Below are positions 1-11,646 of a stretch of 64,000 nucleotides of DNA, one piece after another. How positions within the stretch are numbered: position 1 is the first letter of the stretch; every line of letters starts with the position of its first letter. The notes beneath the pieces are model-generated. The model was given only the letters and a program-made list of their open reading frames with translations. It made no database searches and was not told where the DNA came from. Both the position numbers and the translations under genes were made by a program. Source of the DNA: Glebionis coronaria (Eukaryota; Streptophyta; Magnoliopsida; Asterales; Asteraceae); the NCBI GenBank assembly GCA_025667525.1, contig CM046878.1, positions 572,984,868-573,048,867 of the forward strand, in the 5' to 3' direction.

Positions 1-50
1 CTTAGATAAGCCAAATTAAGGCTTATGTTATATAAGCCGAAACAAACAGC

Positions 51-500
51 CCCATATAGCTATATGGCTTATTTGATTTTGAGCTTATGTTTCATAACTT
101 CACTTTATGTGGCTTATTTTTATAACTTCTCATCTTATACAAGCTGATCATGTTATGATAAGCTTATACAACTCAAAAAGTTTTAAAATAAGCCACAAAA
201 AGTGAGCTTATGAAACATAATCCCAAAATCAAATAAGCCATAAGCCAGCTATATAATCCGAAACAAACGTTTGTTTTGGCTTATATAGCCGGCTTATGGT
301 TTATTTGCGTTTTGGGCTTATGTTTTATAAGCTCACTTTATGTGGCTTATTATATAACTTATCATCTTATACAAGCTCGTCATGTCATGATGAGCTTATA
401 CAACTCAAAAAGTTTGAAAATAAGTCACAAAAAGTAAGCTTATGAAACATAAGCCCAAAAGCAAATAAGCCATAAGACAGCTATATAAGCCGAAACAAAG
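51..500. repeat. Two adjacent foldback (palindromic) elements
   Basis: Two consecutive units (about 51-268 and 269-500) are each an imperfect palindrome. The left arm reads like GGCTTATTTG, then GAGCTTATG, then TATGTGGCTTAT, and the right arm is its reverse complement (AAATAAGCCACA, then AAGCTTATGAAACATAA, then CAAATAAGCCATAAG). The outer ends resemble GTTTCGGCTTATATAGC. The centre of each unit is near CATGTTATG or CATGTCATG. Bases 1-50 look like the end of a further unit. The units have no ORF. The structure suits a foldback or MITE family; the superfamily is not determined. Confidence 0.7.
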
Positions 501-3049
501 GATACATAGATCTAACATAAATAAACTCATCTAAAACAGAGATTAATAATATTAAAAATAACAAAAAAAAAATGGATCTAATTTGAAAACTAGTATGTTG
601 TTAGATCAAGTGAAAATTTATAAAAAAGTTTTTATAAAAAAAAGGGGAACTTACAAAAAAGAGTGAAATGAAAGCGGAGGAAACGAGGAAGGCGTAATGG
701 AATGAAATGAAATGAGTTTTGGTTTGAGGGTTTTATATACAAAAAATAAAAGTTGTTGGCGAAAGGTGGCTGGTGTGGCGTTTGGAATCTGTTTAAAGAC
801 CAGCTAGTTTGATACCCTAATGACCCAAAGACAAGGGGATGGTTAATGGTACCCCCCTTAATTTGATGCAAATACCCCCCCTAGCTTTTTGATTTTTTTT
901 TATTTTTTTTATATTTTTTTTTTTATATAATTTTGGTTTGGTTATAAAACTGAGAAACGGAAAATGCGGAATAAAAAATATAAAGTTTAACATGTCAAAA
1001 ACAGCAAACTGTCAAAAAATACGGAACAGAAACTGACAGAAATCTGTGTTATGCTGTAACAGAGGAGACAAAGGGGGGTATTACTAGTACTTTTTTGTAC
1101 TTTTTACCCCAAAGGGGGTACTAGTAACATAACCCAAAGACAAAACAAGTTTAACTCAACTCAAACTCAAACTATCTCTATTCTTTTTAAAAAGAGTAAC
1201 AACTTTTTTTTAAAACGGCATGTCATTGTTTAGTGATTTGAGTATAGAATAATATTTAGTTGAATAAATTAAATATAAGTCTTAACAATAAGAGAATATT
1301 TTCTATGCATATGATAAGAAGGTAAAAAGTATATAAGGTTTCACAGAAAAGTATATGAAGATTCACTTTTTATAGATTTTTTATTTTTTTCTGTAAAATC
1401 TTTTGTATTTTTTATATAGTTTATATTTTCTTATCATGTGACCTTGGGGCACAAGATAGAAAAACCCGTAAGTCTTAAATTTTTTTATGTTAAAAGATAA
1501 TTAGCAGAATACTCGCGAATTGCAGTCACGAATATTATAAAACTAAAATTTCGCGAGGGTAATGTTATATGAGTATACATATTTATCGATATTAATTTTA
1601 CAATTAATGACGATAGTTATAAGTTGAAACAACTTTAAGCAATAATAAACCACTGCATATAAAAATATAGTATTATAAAATTGTGATAATTGATCGTGAA
1701 AAGTATTTGCTAATATGTGTAGCATTCGTTATAATATTTTGCAACGTGTAAATATAGAAAATCTTTGTATGTTTACATGTTTTCATATATTATAACAACC
1801 TTAAAATCTTTTACTTTGATATGTACGATTTAATTAAATTAATTTAGCAAAATGATCAATATATCACTTAATTCGTAGTACTAAAATACAAATATAAACA
1901 ATATATTTCGAATATACAAATTTATAAAAAAAAATAAATGGTTCACAATCAAGCACATAATTGATATTAAACTTACATTTGTAAACTATTTAGATAATTA
2001 TATGTAAAAAGTTATAATTTATAGCAATGATTATTTGTACATATTGCATATTAATGTGTATTCATTTTATCAGGCAATATCAATTCCATCATATCTGAAA
2101 GAAATTCTTGAAATAAATAAAGAATTATGTCACTTCAAGAAAAAAGGTTGTATTGTCTATCAATTAATACAGAAATAACTTTGTGACGTTTTGTGTTGTA
2201 AAGATTTGTATCAAAAGCTTTTAATGTTGATTACTTAAAATTTTGGAGAGAGATGGTGCAATATCTTATGTAAGTAATACATATTTATATGTCGTTAAAA
2301 AATTAGTATATATCAATGTAACGGTGTTGTTATTATCAGTTTCGATGAATCTTCTCTGGTTCGTCTTAGTCGGTTTTTATTGGTCAGTTGAATCGACTGT
2401 CACTTCGGCTCCCAGTTGAACTCATTGGTCTTGTTTGGTTTTCAAAACTATGTACACCATCATTTTAGTTAGACAACATATGTATGATTTTGTAGATATA
2501 TAATTTTAATTATTGTACAATATACATATATAACTGTATTTCTAAGTAATGAAAAAGTAAAAGTAACCCTTGACCTCCGCTCCAAAGACAAGAGCGATAA
2601 CCAACCGATTTGACCGTGTTACTTGTATTTCTAAGTAATAGGTTGTATTAATTATATTATAATTTGTATTAATTATTTTTATTTTCAAGTGTGTACTACT
2701 TACATTAATTAGTTTCAATATTAGTATTGAATTATGTATTAATTAGTTTTAATATTATGTATTAATTAGTTTTAATATGAGTATTAATTTATATTTTAAT
2801 TAGTTTCTAATTATGTTTATATAATTCTATATTATGCATATAGTATTGTAAGTTGATATTTTTATATTTCTAAAAATAGTAGATGTTTCTTTTAATACGT
2901 GGTATATAGATTTTCGATTAGCTTTTGTATTTTGTTATGTTTTCTTTATAAAAAAAATATCTCAAGAGCAAACAAAAAACAAATTGTCTATTTTTTTACA
3001 GATGAAGATGTGAGATTTCTCATGTATGTCTGAAATGTTGAAGATGTAA
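501..3049. other. AT-rich intergenic DNA without a recognisable gene
   Basis: Apart from the MITE at 835-1131 I see no gene. The short open frames at 632-871 and 1543-1725 are low-complexity, have no familiar motif and cross repeat boundaries. The stretch 2640-2860 repeats ATTAATTAGTTT-type words. Confidence 0.6.
835..1131. mobile_element. MITE with 12-bp flanking direct repeat
   Basis: The segment is flanked by identical ACCCAAAGACAA at 823-834 and 1132-1143, as a target-site duplication would be. Its ends are imperfect inverted repeats: GATGGTTAATGGTACCCCCC on the left and GGGGGTACTAGTAACAT on the right. It has no coding capacity. A TSD of about 9-12 bp would suit a Mutator-like origin, but this is inference. 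Confidence 0.5.
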
Positions 3050-3312
3050 AAATTATTTTTATTTTTGTCTTAAAATTATTATCTAGTGTTGATTTTTAAA
3101 GTTTTTATTTTATAACTTTGATCTTAATTATTATTTCTTGCGTTATATAAAATCTGATGCAAAATATAGAAATGAATTGGATTTTAAATATATTTTTATT
3201 GTTATAATTTTCATCAAATAATATATAACACAAAACAAGTATTTAAAGTTAAAGTTTAGTATAAAGACTTAAAAAGTCAACAACAAATAATAATTATGAG
3301 ACGAAGAAAGTA
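3050..3312. mobile_element. Stowaway-like MITE, diverged
   Basis: The right end reads TTATGAGACGAAGAAAG followed by TA, close to the Stowaway terminal consensus (reverse complement CTTTCTTCGTCTCATAA). The interior matches, piece by piece, the MITE at 4351-4783 (GTTGATTTTT, GCGTTATATAAAATCTGATG, ATATAACACAAAAC). The left end is more diverged, so its coordinate is approximate. Confidence 0.5.
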
Positions 3313-3852
3313 TTGTTTAGTACTTATATGTTATATCTGATATGTTGAAAATATTAAAAGCGCTTTTTAACATTTATGCCTAAAAGAAATTAAACAAAAA
3401 CCTTTGCTGACGGAGCTAGTAGGAGGATTAGTGGGTGTTAATCATCCCCTAATCAACTTATTTCACTTATTCTTAATGTGTATTACAATCACTTTTATAA
3501 CTATTTTATACATTAAACATTCTCATTACTACGATTTTTTGTCTTAAGTATGATCAGTCTTTCTTAACTAAAAATCCTGACTACGTTTTTACCTTCCATG
3601 TTTGCTAAGGTGTGCAAACAAAAAAAAGATAAAAGGTGGTTCTTAAAAAAACAAACGACACCATAGGCAATTTTTTTTAACTAAATATAGTCAAAGTATG
3701 CTATCGCCAACTTGCAACATGAAATTTGTTGAGTTTGAAGAAATTAAATTACAAGACAACTTGAAATAAGAAAATTTATGCCCATGTGTTTGTGAAGTGT
3801 AAATATTTAAATGGAGAATTCATAAAATTTCAATCTAATTTTGGTAAGTTAT

Positions 3853-4215
3853 GAGCCCGTTTGATTTAAAAGTAAATTTTATTGTGGTATTTGATTAATA
3901 AACGTTTGATATGGAATTTAAAATTGTTAAACCACAAACATTGTTTGGTGTAAGTGTGTAACTAAGGATTTGATGTTTTAAAAATAAAAATTAATAAATA
4001 ATACATAGCATAGTTTAGCACCACACAATACTTTTTTTATATAAAAAAATAAAATAAAACAAAGCACAATGGTAGCTTCTTTTTTGCCAGTTTTTAAAAA
4101 ACCCCATAACCATGGTGTTGATGTCCGAATTTTAAAGATATTCCTTTCAACCAAATAGCTATTATCAAACTAATTCTCATCTTTAGTTTCTATCCCCATC
4201 AAACAAACAGGCTCT
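3853..4215. mobile_element. hAT-like MITE, copy 1 (uninterrupted)
   Basis: It begins GAGCCCGTTTGATTTAAAAG and ends CAAACAAACAGGCTC, giving short inverted termini of the GGGCCTGTTTG type common in plant hAT-like MITEs. It has no ORF. The same sequence is repeated at once in the next element. Confidence 0.55.
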
Positions 4216-4350
4216 TAAGACCTGTTTAGTTTAAAAGTAAACTATACTGTGGTATTTGATTAATAAACCTCAAACATGAGATTTAAAATTGTTAAATCAG
4301 AAACATCATTTGGTGTAACTAAGAATTTGATGCTTTAGAAATAAAAATTA

Positions 4351-4783
4351 CTACTTTCGTGTCATAATAAATGTATATGTTGATTTTTATCGATCTTTTT
4401 TATTCAACTTTAATTATAAATATTTTTATTTGTGTTATATAATACTAGATGAAAAGTATATATATGAGTTGAGATTTAAATGCATTTTCAATAAATATAC
4501 ATTTCATTCGGTATTATATAACACAAAATAAAAAAATTTATGGTCAAAGTTAGGGCTGAGCACGGCAGACCCAAAACCGACCCGGACCGGACCGGACTGA
4601 ACCGAACCGGACCGAGCAATTTCGCTCCGGTCCTCGGTCCATGGTTTTGGACAAATTCGGTCCTCGGTCCGGTCCGGTCTTAGCCGGTCCGGTCCGGTCC
4701 CGGACCGATGCTCAGCTCTAGCCAAAGTTGAATTAGTAAGACCGAAAAAAGACAAAATAAACACTTATTATGAGACGGAGGAA
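4351..4783. mobile_element. Stowaway-like MITE inserted at TA
   Basis: The termini are CTACTTTCGTGTCATAATAA and TTATTATGAGACGGAGGAA, an inverted pair with the typical Stowaway core (CTCCGTCTCATAA), flanked by TA on both sides. It interrupts the second hAT-like copy and is itself interrupted by the foldback at 4551-4722. Confidence 0.7.
4551..4722. mobile_element. GC-rich CCGGACC foldback element
   Basis: The segment starts TTAGGGCTGAGCA and ends TGCTCAGCTCTAG, an inverted pair. Between them lie many repeats of CCGGACCGG or CGGTCC on both strands, so the whole unit can fold on itself. Flanking TCAAAGTT and CCAAAGTT may be a target duplication. Its composition contrasts sharply with the AT-rich MITE it sits in. 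The open frame read through it is an artefact of the repeats. Confidence 0.65.
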
Positions 4784-5018
4784 TACATAGCATAATTCTA
4801 GACCACACCAATACATTTTTTTATAAAAAAAAAAAAGATAAAAAAAAAAACGAAGCAGAATAATAGCTCTACCTTGTTGGCAATTTTTGAAAAACCCCAT
4901 AATCATGGTATTGATGTTCGAATTTTAAAGATATTCTTTTCAACCAAATAGGTATTATCAACCTAATTCTCATCTTTAGTTTCTATGATTCTATCCCAGT
5001 CAAACAAACGGGCCCTAA

Positions 5019-6023
5019 ATTCATTTTACTTTTGCTTTTATCATTTATACGGTGTATATAAGTGCACGATAAGACTACTTCATGGTCTATTTTTAATCAC
5101 AGTATAAATAACTTTTCTTAAACGCAATAGAGGTATCAACAAAAGTGTTTAAGTGCCGGTTAACCGCTCATTTTAGAATAACCAAGTCTAAAAAGGACCT
5201 ATATAATTTGTAGGCATTGACAAATAAGTTGCATATAAGTTTTTCAAACAACACATTATATCAAACTATAATTATTATATAAAACAAACAAATACGGACA
5301 AGTAAAACAAACAGGTTGATCCGGAATTTTGTGGTCTTTCACAATAAACGTGTGACAACGATTGGATCCGTACAAGCTAAGCATCGACTTCATGAATAAT
5401 TATTTTTATTTTTTTAATTATAGCATATACATGCTAAAAGTACAGAAATTTGATTAATACAATTATATAATTATAAGTACGTAAACAATGTTTAAAGGAA
5501 AAAAGGCAATTGAATTACAAGTTGTACGACCACGTATTTGGACTCCTGAGTAGACCCAAAAGTCTAAATATGAGAGCTTTTAGAGATTAACAAAGGATCT
5601 CTAACAAATGATTGAGTGGCTTTTGCCTATGACTAATAGCTATTTCTCTATACCCCTGAATTTTGCAAAAAAATTTTAATTTTTTTCTAATTTTTTTTAT
5701 TTTTAAAATTTAGTTTATGTTATAAAAGCAAAAAACTGTAACTGTATAATAATTATAAAGTTTTAACGGTCAAATATAAAAATACAAAACAAAAAAAACT
5801 GAATTATACTATAAATTGAAAGACTGTGCCAAGTGGGTCCGGATTTTTTTTTACTTTTTATAAGGTAAAGGACCCTTGTTCAAATTGTCTTGTTTCATAT
5901 ATCATGTATCAAGAATAAACTGGAAATTATTCAATTTGAAAATGCAACATAAAAATATAACATAAACATTCTCTTTGTTATATTTATATAACATGTTAGC
6001 GCGTTTTTCATGTCCCTGTTAAT
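5019..6023. other. AT-rich intergenic DNA
   Basis: No gene, RNA gene or clear repeat boundary is visible. Composition is strongly A+T-rich with A and T runs. Confidence 0.5.
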
Positions 6024-6290
6024 ATGTTATGCTTGAACGGCAGGTGGCAACAATGCGAAGGGCGACATCGTATGGCGCCACAACATGGCAACGTAAAGGC
6101 AATACACGCCCTATGGCTCCAATTCCGTGTGCTATGTCAATTTTTCATATCGCTAGTTTTGAAGCAAAAACAAAACCACTTCAGATGCGCAGACACAACG
6201 TTGGTTTCAAGAGGCAAGAAACAACTCAAGCGTGCTCGCACTTGCAGTTTTAGTCCAAGTTCACAGAATATATATGATGATCAAATATAA
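6024..6290 (+). other. GC-richer patch with overlapping short open frames, unrecognised
   Basis: Positions about 6024-6260 are less AT-rich than the flanks and are open in two overlapping plus-strand frames of 88 and 74 codons. One frame contains a Cys/Arg-rich stretch and the other begins MLERQVATMRRA. Neither resembles a family I know. The patch lies 200 bp beyond the stop codon of the convergent RPL10a gene, so it could be a captured gene fragment, part of a transposon, or chance. Confidence 0.2.
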
Positions 6291-6484
6291 CTGAGCCAAC
6301 ATAACGATAGGAACACAGATAGTAATGATAATAGCTCGGCAACCATTAAACATATTGTCTATGGAATCATCATCTAATACAATAGAAAAACAAACATCCA
6401 AAAATTCAAAAACGACAGCCACCATTATCGGAAAAAGCTTTTAAGTACTAATCTCCCAACAAAATCAAAAACCAAAGAAAGCAC

Positions 6485-7535
6485 CTAAAAGATACGAACC
6501 GGCTTTCCCATTGTTGTCTTCAAGTACAAACACCTTACCTGCAATCACATAAAAATACACAAGCCGTAAGTTAAAAAATTGATGTGAATTCTAAGAGCAA
6601 CACGAGATTTAGAAGTAGATAGCTTACGTTTTGCCAATTCTTTTTCAACAATGAAACAAGGAAGTTGACACTCATTTGAACGTTCTGGAAAATCTGCTTC
6701 TCCTCCATGCTGCAGTTACCAACAGCAACTCCCATACACAACACCTTTTTCAGCTGAAACTTGATGGTTGCCTTGGTCTCATTCACCTTGGCCTCAAGAG
6801 ATTCCTGGTGACTGACAAGAGTAGGAAACTTACCTGCAAGCGCACATACATGTATACAAAAATGAGTTAAAAGAAGAAAGAGCATTTACTTATAGAATGA
6901 ATTTTTTCAGAAGAGATGCACATACCAGCCTTGTTTAGACCAGGTCCCAACAAACGAGGAATCTGCTTGATAACAGACTCGGAAGCCAAAAAAGCCTGGT
7001 GCTTCTTAGCAAGCTTCTTCACAAGCTTCTTGTTCTTGTTAAGCTTCTTGAGTGATTCCACATCCATGTACTCAAGACCAATCTTTTGAGCCTGTAAAAA
7101 TACAACATAAAACAAAGGGAGCATAGTGAATCGATAAGGTTTGTGATTAAAAAAAACTAAAATAAAGACTACGAATAAGGACACAAGTTTTCACCTCTTC
7201 AACATGCTGGGCATCTCCAAGCATGCAAACCTTCAACTTGGGACGTGGAATGTGAGGCAACCTCACGGTTCCAGAAAAACGCTTGTCCTTTTGTGGGTCG
7301 TAGTTCTTGAGACCAATCTGGAGTTCAATGGTCTCAGTGAAGTTACGGACTTTCTTTTCCTTAGCATCAGTGGTGATGCTGGTAATCGCCTCTCTGACGG
7401 CTTCACTTGAAAGCTTACTGCCAAATCACAGAATACAATATCAGAGAACGTTTCAAACATCTACAAGGCAACGAAAAAAATATAAAGGATGAAACAAAAC
7501 TACTGAGCCGATGAACTAATCGATGTTTACCTCAT
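6485..7535 (-). CDS. RPL10A: 60S ribosomal protein L10a (uL1), five coding exons
   Basis: This is cytosolic ribosomal protein L10a of the uL1 family, which forms the L1 stalk of the 60S subunit and helps release deacylated tRNA. Coding exons in transcript order are 7535-7531, 7417-7195, 7091-6926, 6833-6628 and 6538-6485, all with GT-AG introns. The product is 217 residues, the usual length for plant L10a. Recognisable segments are [13 protein letters not shown] at the start, [64 protein letters not shown], and the C-terminus [10 protein letters not shown] then TAG. The first exon carries only ATG AG, so the initiator and most of the protein are in different exons. The reading frame is intact across all junctions and key residues look normal, so I infer a functional gene. 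Introns (89-113 bp) are AT-rich. Confidence 0.95.
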
Positions 7536-9090
7536 GATTGTAGAGTTTTCCTTTAGACTTCACTACTGTGGCCAAAACCAAAAAGATTAAATGTCAAGTT
7601 TCATCATCAAAAGTAGAGAATACAATAAACAGCTGATAATCATACACATAGCTCCAACTAATGCATAACTTAAGAGATTAAAAACATGCACCATAATACA
7701 CAAATCTAACTACCTAAGTGTAAGATAACAATTATTGGATGAACATATGAACAACAAAGTAATCAAAAGAACAAACATAAAACAGCCGCAAAGGGAACTT
7801 GAAAACCTAATACGCTAACATAAGGGTACTACAAGCTCAAAATAATAAGCTTGCAGCAGAAAGATGTGAGCTTACTAGGTTTATCCAAAGTTTGATAAGT
7901 TGAAACGCCCAAAAATATTACGTAGTAATTTAAAAGCCCTTTGTATATATCATAAATATCAAAATGAAATACAAACTAAACTAATAAATTCAAGCAACAG
8001 TTAAACATATCAGCAGTAAACTAAACATAGACATACAATAAGCATACAGAAACCTAACTTTTTGCTAAAGCAAATAAAACTAAAACTTCTTTATCCAGTA
8101 CATCTTAACACCCGCATCATTAACTTACAATACAAAGTTTCAATTTCATCATCAACAGAAAAAAAAACATAAATTACTGTATCCACTTTATAAAATTGAC
8201 AAATACAATCTAAAAATGAAATCAAAAAACACAAACACATGAACATGACTAAATAGTAAGTAAATAGGGTTTCAATTAGCTTATTTTACGAAAAATTAGC
8301 TTATTCAGAATTTAAAAAACTGATGAGCTACATCACAAGTATCAAGAACTTATTTCCTTGAGCTTATAGAATAAAAAACGACAATTTCAGGTTAATAAGC
8401 TCTTGAAAAGTGTGACAAAGCTCATTAGGTTTATCAATTCTCAATAAGCTAAGCTGCCCATAAAATACACTAAATCAAACATGCTTGAAGATGGTGTTTA
8501 TTTAGGCTTATTAATTGGCTTATCAGTTTATTTGTTTTTCCGCTATTTGGAAGTGTGTTGGCTTATAAAAGTTTGTTATAACACAATAAATAAACCAATA
8601 TAAGCCTTCAAGTACAAAAACAAGCAAACAGACAAGCGAAAAAAACATATAAGCTTATAAGCCCATTAAAAAGCTTAAACACACACACTCTGATGTATAA
8701 ACTACCAAACATCAAATAAGCCTAACTTCTTTAATCCCTCCATAAAAACCTATACAAACAGTGTAACAATGAGATTAAAATACACAACACATAGTAAAAA
8801 ACATCATTAATTTCCTTAAAGATTAAATCTTAAACAGAAAAAAACAAATACCAGCATCCTTAAATCACATAAAGAACTAATCTTGATCCAGACTTAAAAA
8901 AAAAAAGCCTTTAACAACAGTATAATAATCTAAACAAGAACATAAGCATACAAACTATTGCTAATAAATTACATTTAGAAGCTATGAAATGAAGCGTCTA
9001 AATTTGATTAAGATGATGAAGATTATTATACCTTGATGAAAGCTAACAGAGATGTGTTGGAGAGAAGGGCGGCTAGTGATATACACCAAA
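7536..9090 (-). other. RPL10A 5' UTR and leader intron
   Basis: Upstream of the ATG, the start exon probably extends to 7565, where CCACAG gives an acceptor. A matching donor AG|GTATAATAATC lies at 9032/9031, so a leader intron of about 1,466 bp (7566-9031) is inferred. The first, noncoding exon is about 9032-9090 and contains a pyrimidine-rich run (CGCCCTTCTCTCC on the minus strand), as in plant ribosomal protein leaders. The intron has no ORF. Its 8270-8700 part contains many AATAAGCT or AGCTTATT words resembling the foldback at 51-500, so it may hold a degenerate MITE. Confidence 0.6.
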
Positions 9091-9160
9091 TGTTATAGTG
9101 TTAGGGATATGATATGAGATGAAACCCTATTGGGCTTTTTTGGGCCGAGGTTGGGCTGGG
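9091..9160 (-). promoter_or_regulatory. RPL10A promoter: site II motifs and telo-box
   Basis: Three site II elements (TGGGCY) lie at 9131-9136, 9141-9146 and 9152-9157, and a telo-box AAACCCTA lies at 9122-9129. This combination is established for plant ribosomal protein promoters (TCP and telo-box binding factors). They sit about 30-65 bp upstream of the inferred first exon. No strong TATA box is obvious, which is also common in this class. Confidence 0.8.
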
Positions 9161-9292
9161 GCTGTGGTCTGTTTCATTAGCTTGTTTAACAAAATGTGAT
9201 CAACGTTTAAATAGTTTTAAAAAAAAAATATCTCAACACAAAAATGACGGTAACGAAACTCGTTGGAAACGGGAATGTTCTAAAAAGACTTC

Positions 9293-9729
9293 AGGTGTGT
9301 TTGGTGAAACTAGCAGTAGCAGTTAGCAGTAAGCATTAGTAAAAGCTGTTAGTAGTAAGCATGAGTAAGAGTTGTTAACAGTAGCATTTAGCAGTAACAG
9401 TTAATTTAAAAAAGTGTTTGATAGATTAGCAGTACTGTAATTTGAATGTCTAAAAAGACATAAATAGACATATATATGTAAATAGAAAACTCATTTAAAT
9501 TTAATGTGTTATACTAATGAGGGTATTTAAATAATTTACTATGTGTATGCTTTTTAACTAATTATGCTCTTCTAAAATGCTCATTGAAAGAGCATATGAG
9601 AAATTAGCATTTTCATGATAAATGTTAATGCTAATAGTTTTAACCAAACAATATTTTTTTATCAATAATGCTAAATGTAAATGCTAATAGTCAAAATGCT
9701 TTTTAAAAAGTTGTTACAAAACACAGCCC
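9293..9729. mobile_element. hAT-like MITE rich in TTAGCAGT words
   Basis: The ends AGGTGTGTTTGGTGAAAC and GTTACAAAACACAGCC are an inverted pair. The left part repeats TTAGCAGTA or GTTAGTAGTAAGCAT; the right part carries reverse-complementary words (AATGCTAATAG, AATGCTAAATG). There is no coding capacity. Flanking AAAAGACTTC and AAAACGGCTTC are similar but not exact, so the target duplication is uncertain. Confidence 0.55.
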
Positions 9730-10025
9730 AAAACGGCTTCTCAAAGGCCTTGTAAAAGCGTAAAGTTTGACCTTCATATTACGCAATACATCAAGATGTC
9801 TACTTAAATCTTAACGTAATATGAAAAGTAAAAAAAAAACATGATAAGGCGCGATAAGTCATGATGCAAAGAGGTTTTCTTCATTTCAAACTTGATAAAA
9901 TAAATTATTTGCATTTATAAACTTAATATGGGAAATCTGGAAATGTATTTATTATCAAGTACGAATCAAATAGGGCATGGCTCAGTTGTCACTTGTCACC
10001 GTTCCCCAATAATCTAAAAGGTGAA
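9730..10025. other. Short intergenic stretch before the copia element
   Basis: No gene is visible. It contains CTTCTCAAAGG and GTTTGACCTTCA words that recur in the same order on the far side of the copia element, at about 18708-18735. Confidence 0.4.
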
Positions 10026-10857
10026 TGTTTATTAATATCATAACAATTATATAAAACCCTAAACGAGATCAAAGCACACATAGCGGAAGCGATTTAACAA
10101 GATCATAATAATAACACAATTATAATTAATCGAATTAGGGTTACATACCTTTACGCTAAAGCAAATCCACAAGACGAAGAACGAATCACCAATTCGGGTT
10201 TATACCGTATATAACCAAGATATAGTCTAAAGTAAGACTATATTACGATCATGTACACACGTAATACAACGAGCTAACCGTGATTCTAGCACGTGTAAAC
10301 CGAGCTATAACGCTTGTAGAAAATCTACCCAACAACCCTAGAGATGGGCTAGGACTAGATTATAAGTAAAATTGATCAAACAAGAAAACCAACTAAAACC
10401 CTTGTGTGGGTTTGTCTTGCGATCGAAACAAGAGAGATGATGGGAGAGATTATTGTGTGTCTTGAATTATGAGGTAAGGGGTTGTTTATATAGGCTTAAT
10501 TCTTGTAACACAAAACAAATAAAAGGAAAGTTTTTCTTCCCTTCCCTTGCCTCCATAACCGACAGCCCAACACCCCCTTTGGGGTGTTCCGGAATATTCC
10601 ATCCTTCTTTCTTTTTATTCTACTTACTATAAATTCATTAACGCTCGTTAATACTTAACTCTTAATTATTTAACGATCGTTAAAGTTTTATCTCGGTTTA
10701 ATTTAATAAATACATAAATATATATTTATCAAATAAATTAATAAATATAATAAATATATTTATTAAATAAATTAACTTTTTACGTATTGTGTGCAATCCC
10801 GTAATCTCAAGTTCGCTCCTATCCCACGACTATTAAATATAAGTCCATAAACTTTCA
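10026..10857 (-). repeat. Copia 3' LTR
   Basis: In element sense the LTR begins TGAAAGTTTATGGACTTA and ends AATAAACA. It matches 17900-18704 over most of its length (for example the ACGCTCGTTAATACTTAAC block and CACAAGACGAAGAACGAATC). The U3-side AT-rich part (10700-10800) differs from the other copy by indels. Confidence 0.9.
10485..10492 (-). promoter_or_regulatory. TATA box in copia 3' LTR
   Basis: TATATAAA on the minus strand, at the position expected for the LTR promoter. The same sequence is kept in the 5' LTR near 18359-18366. Confidence 0.5.
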
Positions 10858-10868
10858 GCTCCCACTTG
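10858..10868 (-). other. Polypurine tract of the copia element
   Basis: In element sense CCAAGTGGGAGC runs directly into the LTR start TGAAAG. AAGTGGGAG is the standard plant copia plus-strand primer. Confidence 0.8.
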
Positions 10869-11640
10869 GACATATTTCGAATATCGTGATTACATTAACT
10901 AGCATCTAGTTACACTAGCAATGTCACTAGTACAACTCGAGTAAGATCTCCTGGATAAAACCTTTTAATGATTCATCATTATTATTATCCTTTTATTTCT
11001 AATACAATGTTAATAAGGATATGGATCTCAGTCATTCCTTTCATTAACCATTTTGTTTCTCGTTCACAGATTCAACAAGATTACCAAAACAAATTTGGGT
11101 GTGGCCACACAAACATCTTACTAATCCCACGAGGGGCCCAGCTGTATTACACTCCAAAACGAAATTGGAGGAAATAAATTTATATTGACTACAAGCAAAA
11201 CTTATGAATTTTGCAACACTTCCGAAAACAATCCTTATAGCTACCAGTTACGTTTAGCGTTAGATTATTCCACAGAGATGCACTAGATTCATAACAGTTT
11301 CCTGGTATCTCAAGTCTAAGGATAGCTATTTATGAATTACTTGATGACAAAGATCCACAAAGTAAAATCATATAGTTGGGATAAGTCCAATATTTGATTC
11401 ATCGAATATCATCCAAAATTGATCAATATACTTTCAAGTATACTCTATCGCTATTTTGATTTGTCTTAATTTAATAATATTCCCATATTATGAATCGACA
11501 ACGGACATTTAGCATAACAATTTATTCATGGATTAAAACATGTAAAATAAGATACAAAATTAAGTAATAAGAATAAACGAAACTCAATCTTTATATTATT
11601 AAATTATAATGCCTTAACATCCTTTATCCAAATACTAATC
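10869..11640 (-). other. Noncoding 3' interior of the copia element
   Basis: About 770 bp between RNase H and the PPT without a coherent reading frame in the element sense. Its order of words (GGGGCCC, GACTACAAG, AACACTTC, TCTAAGGATAGC) recurs in the second copia remnant at 20230-20460, so it is a retained part of the family and not random flanking DNA. Confidence 0.6.
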
Positions 11641-11646
11641 ACAGAT

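Larger units (their letters stand above)
4217..5018. mobile_element. hAT-like MITE, copy 2, carrying a nested MITE
   Basis: This is a second copy of the 3853-4215 element in the same orientation, starting one or two bases after copy 1 ends. It begins GACCTGTTTAGTTTAAAAG and ends CAAACAAACGGGCCC. It is longer than copy 1 only because of the 433-bp insertion at 4351-4783. Copy 1 supplies the empty-site sequence (AAAATTAATAAATAATACATAG). Confidence 0.55.

Noticed and set aside
4504..4764. 86-codon minus-strand open frame rich in Arg, Ser and Pro
   Set aside because: It is a reading of the CCGGACC foldback and its MITE host; no protein family is implied.
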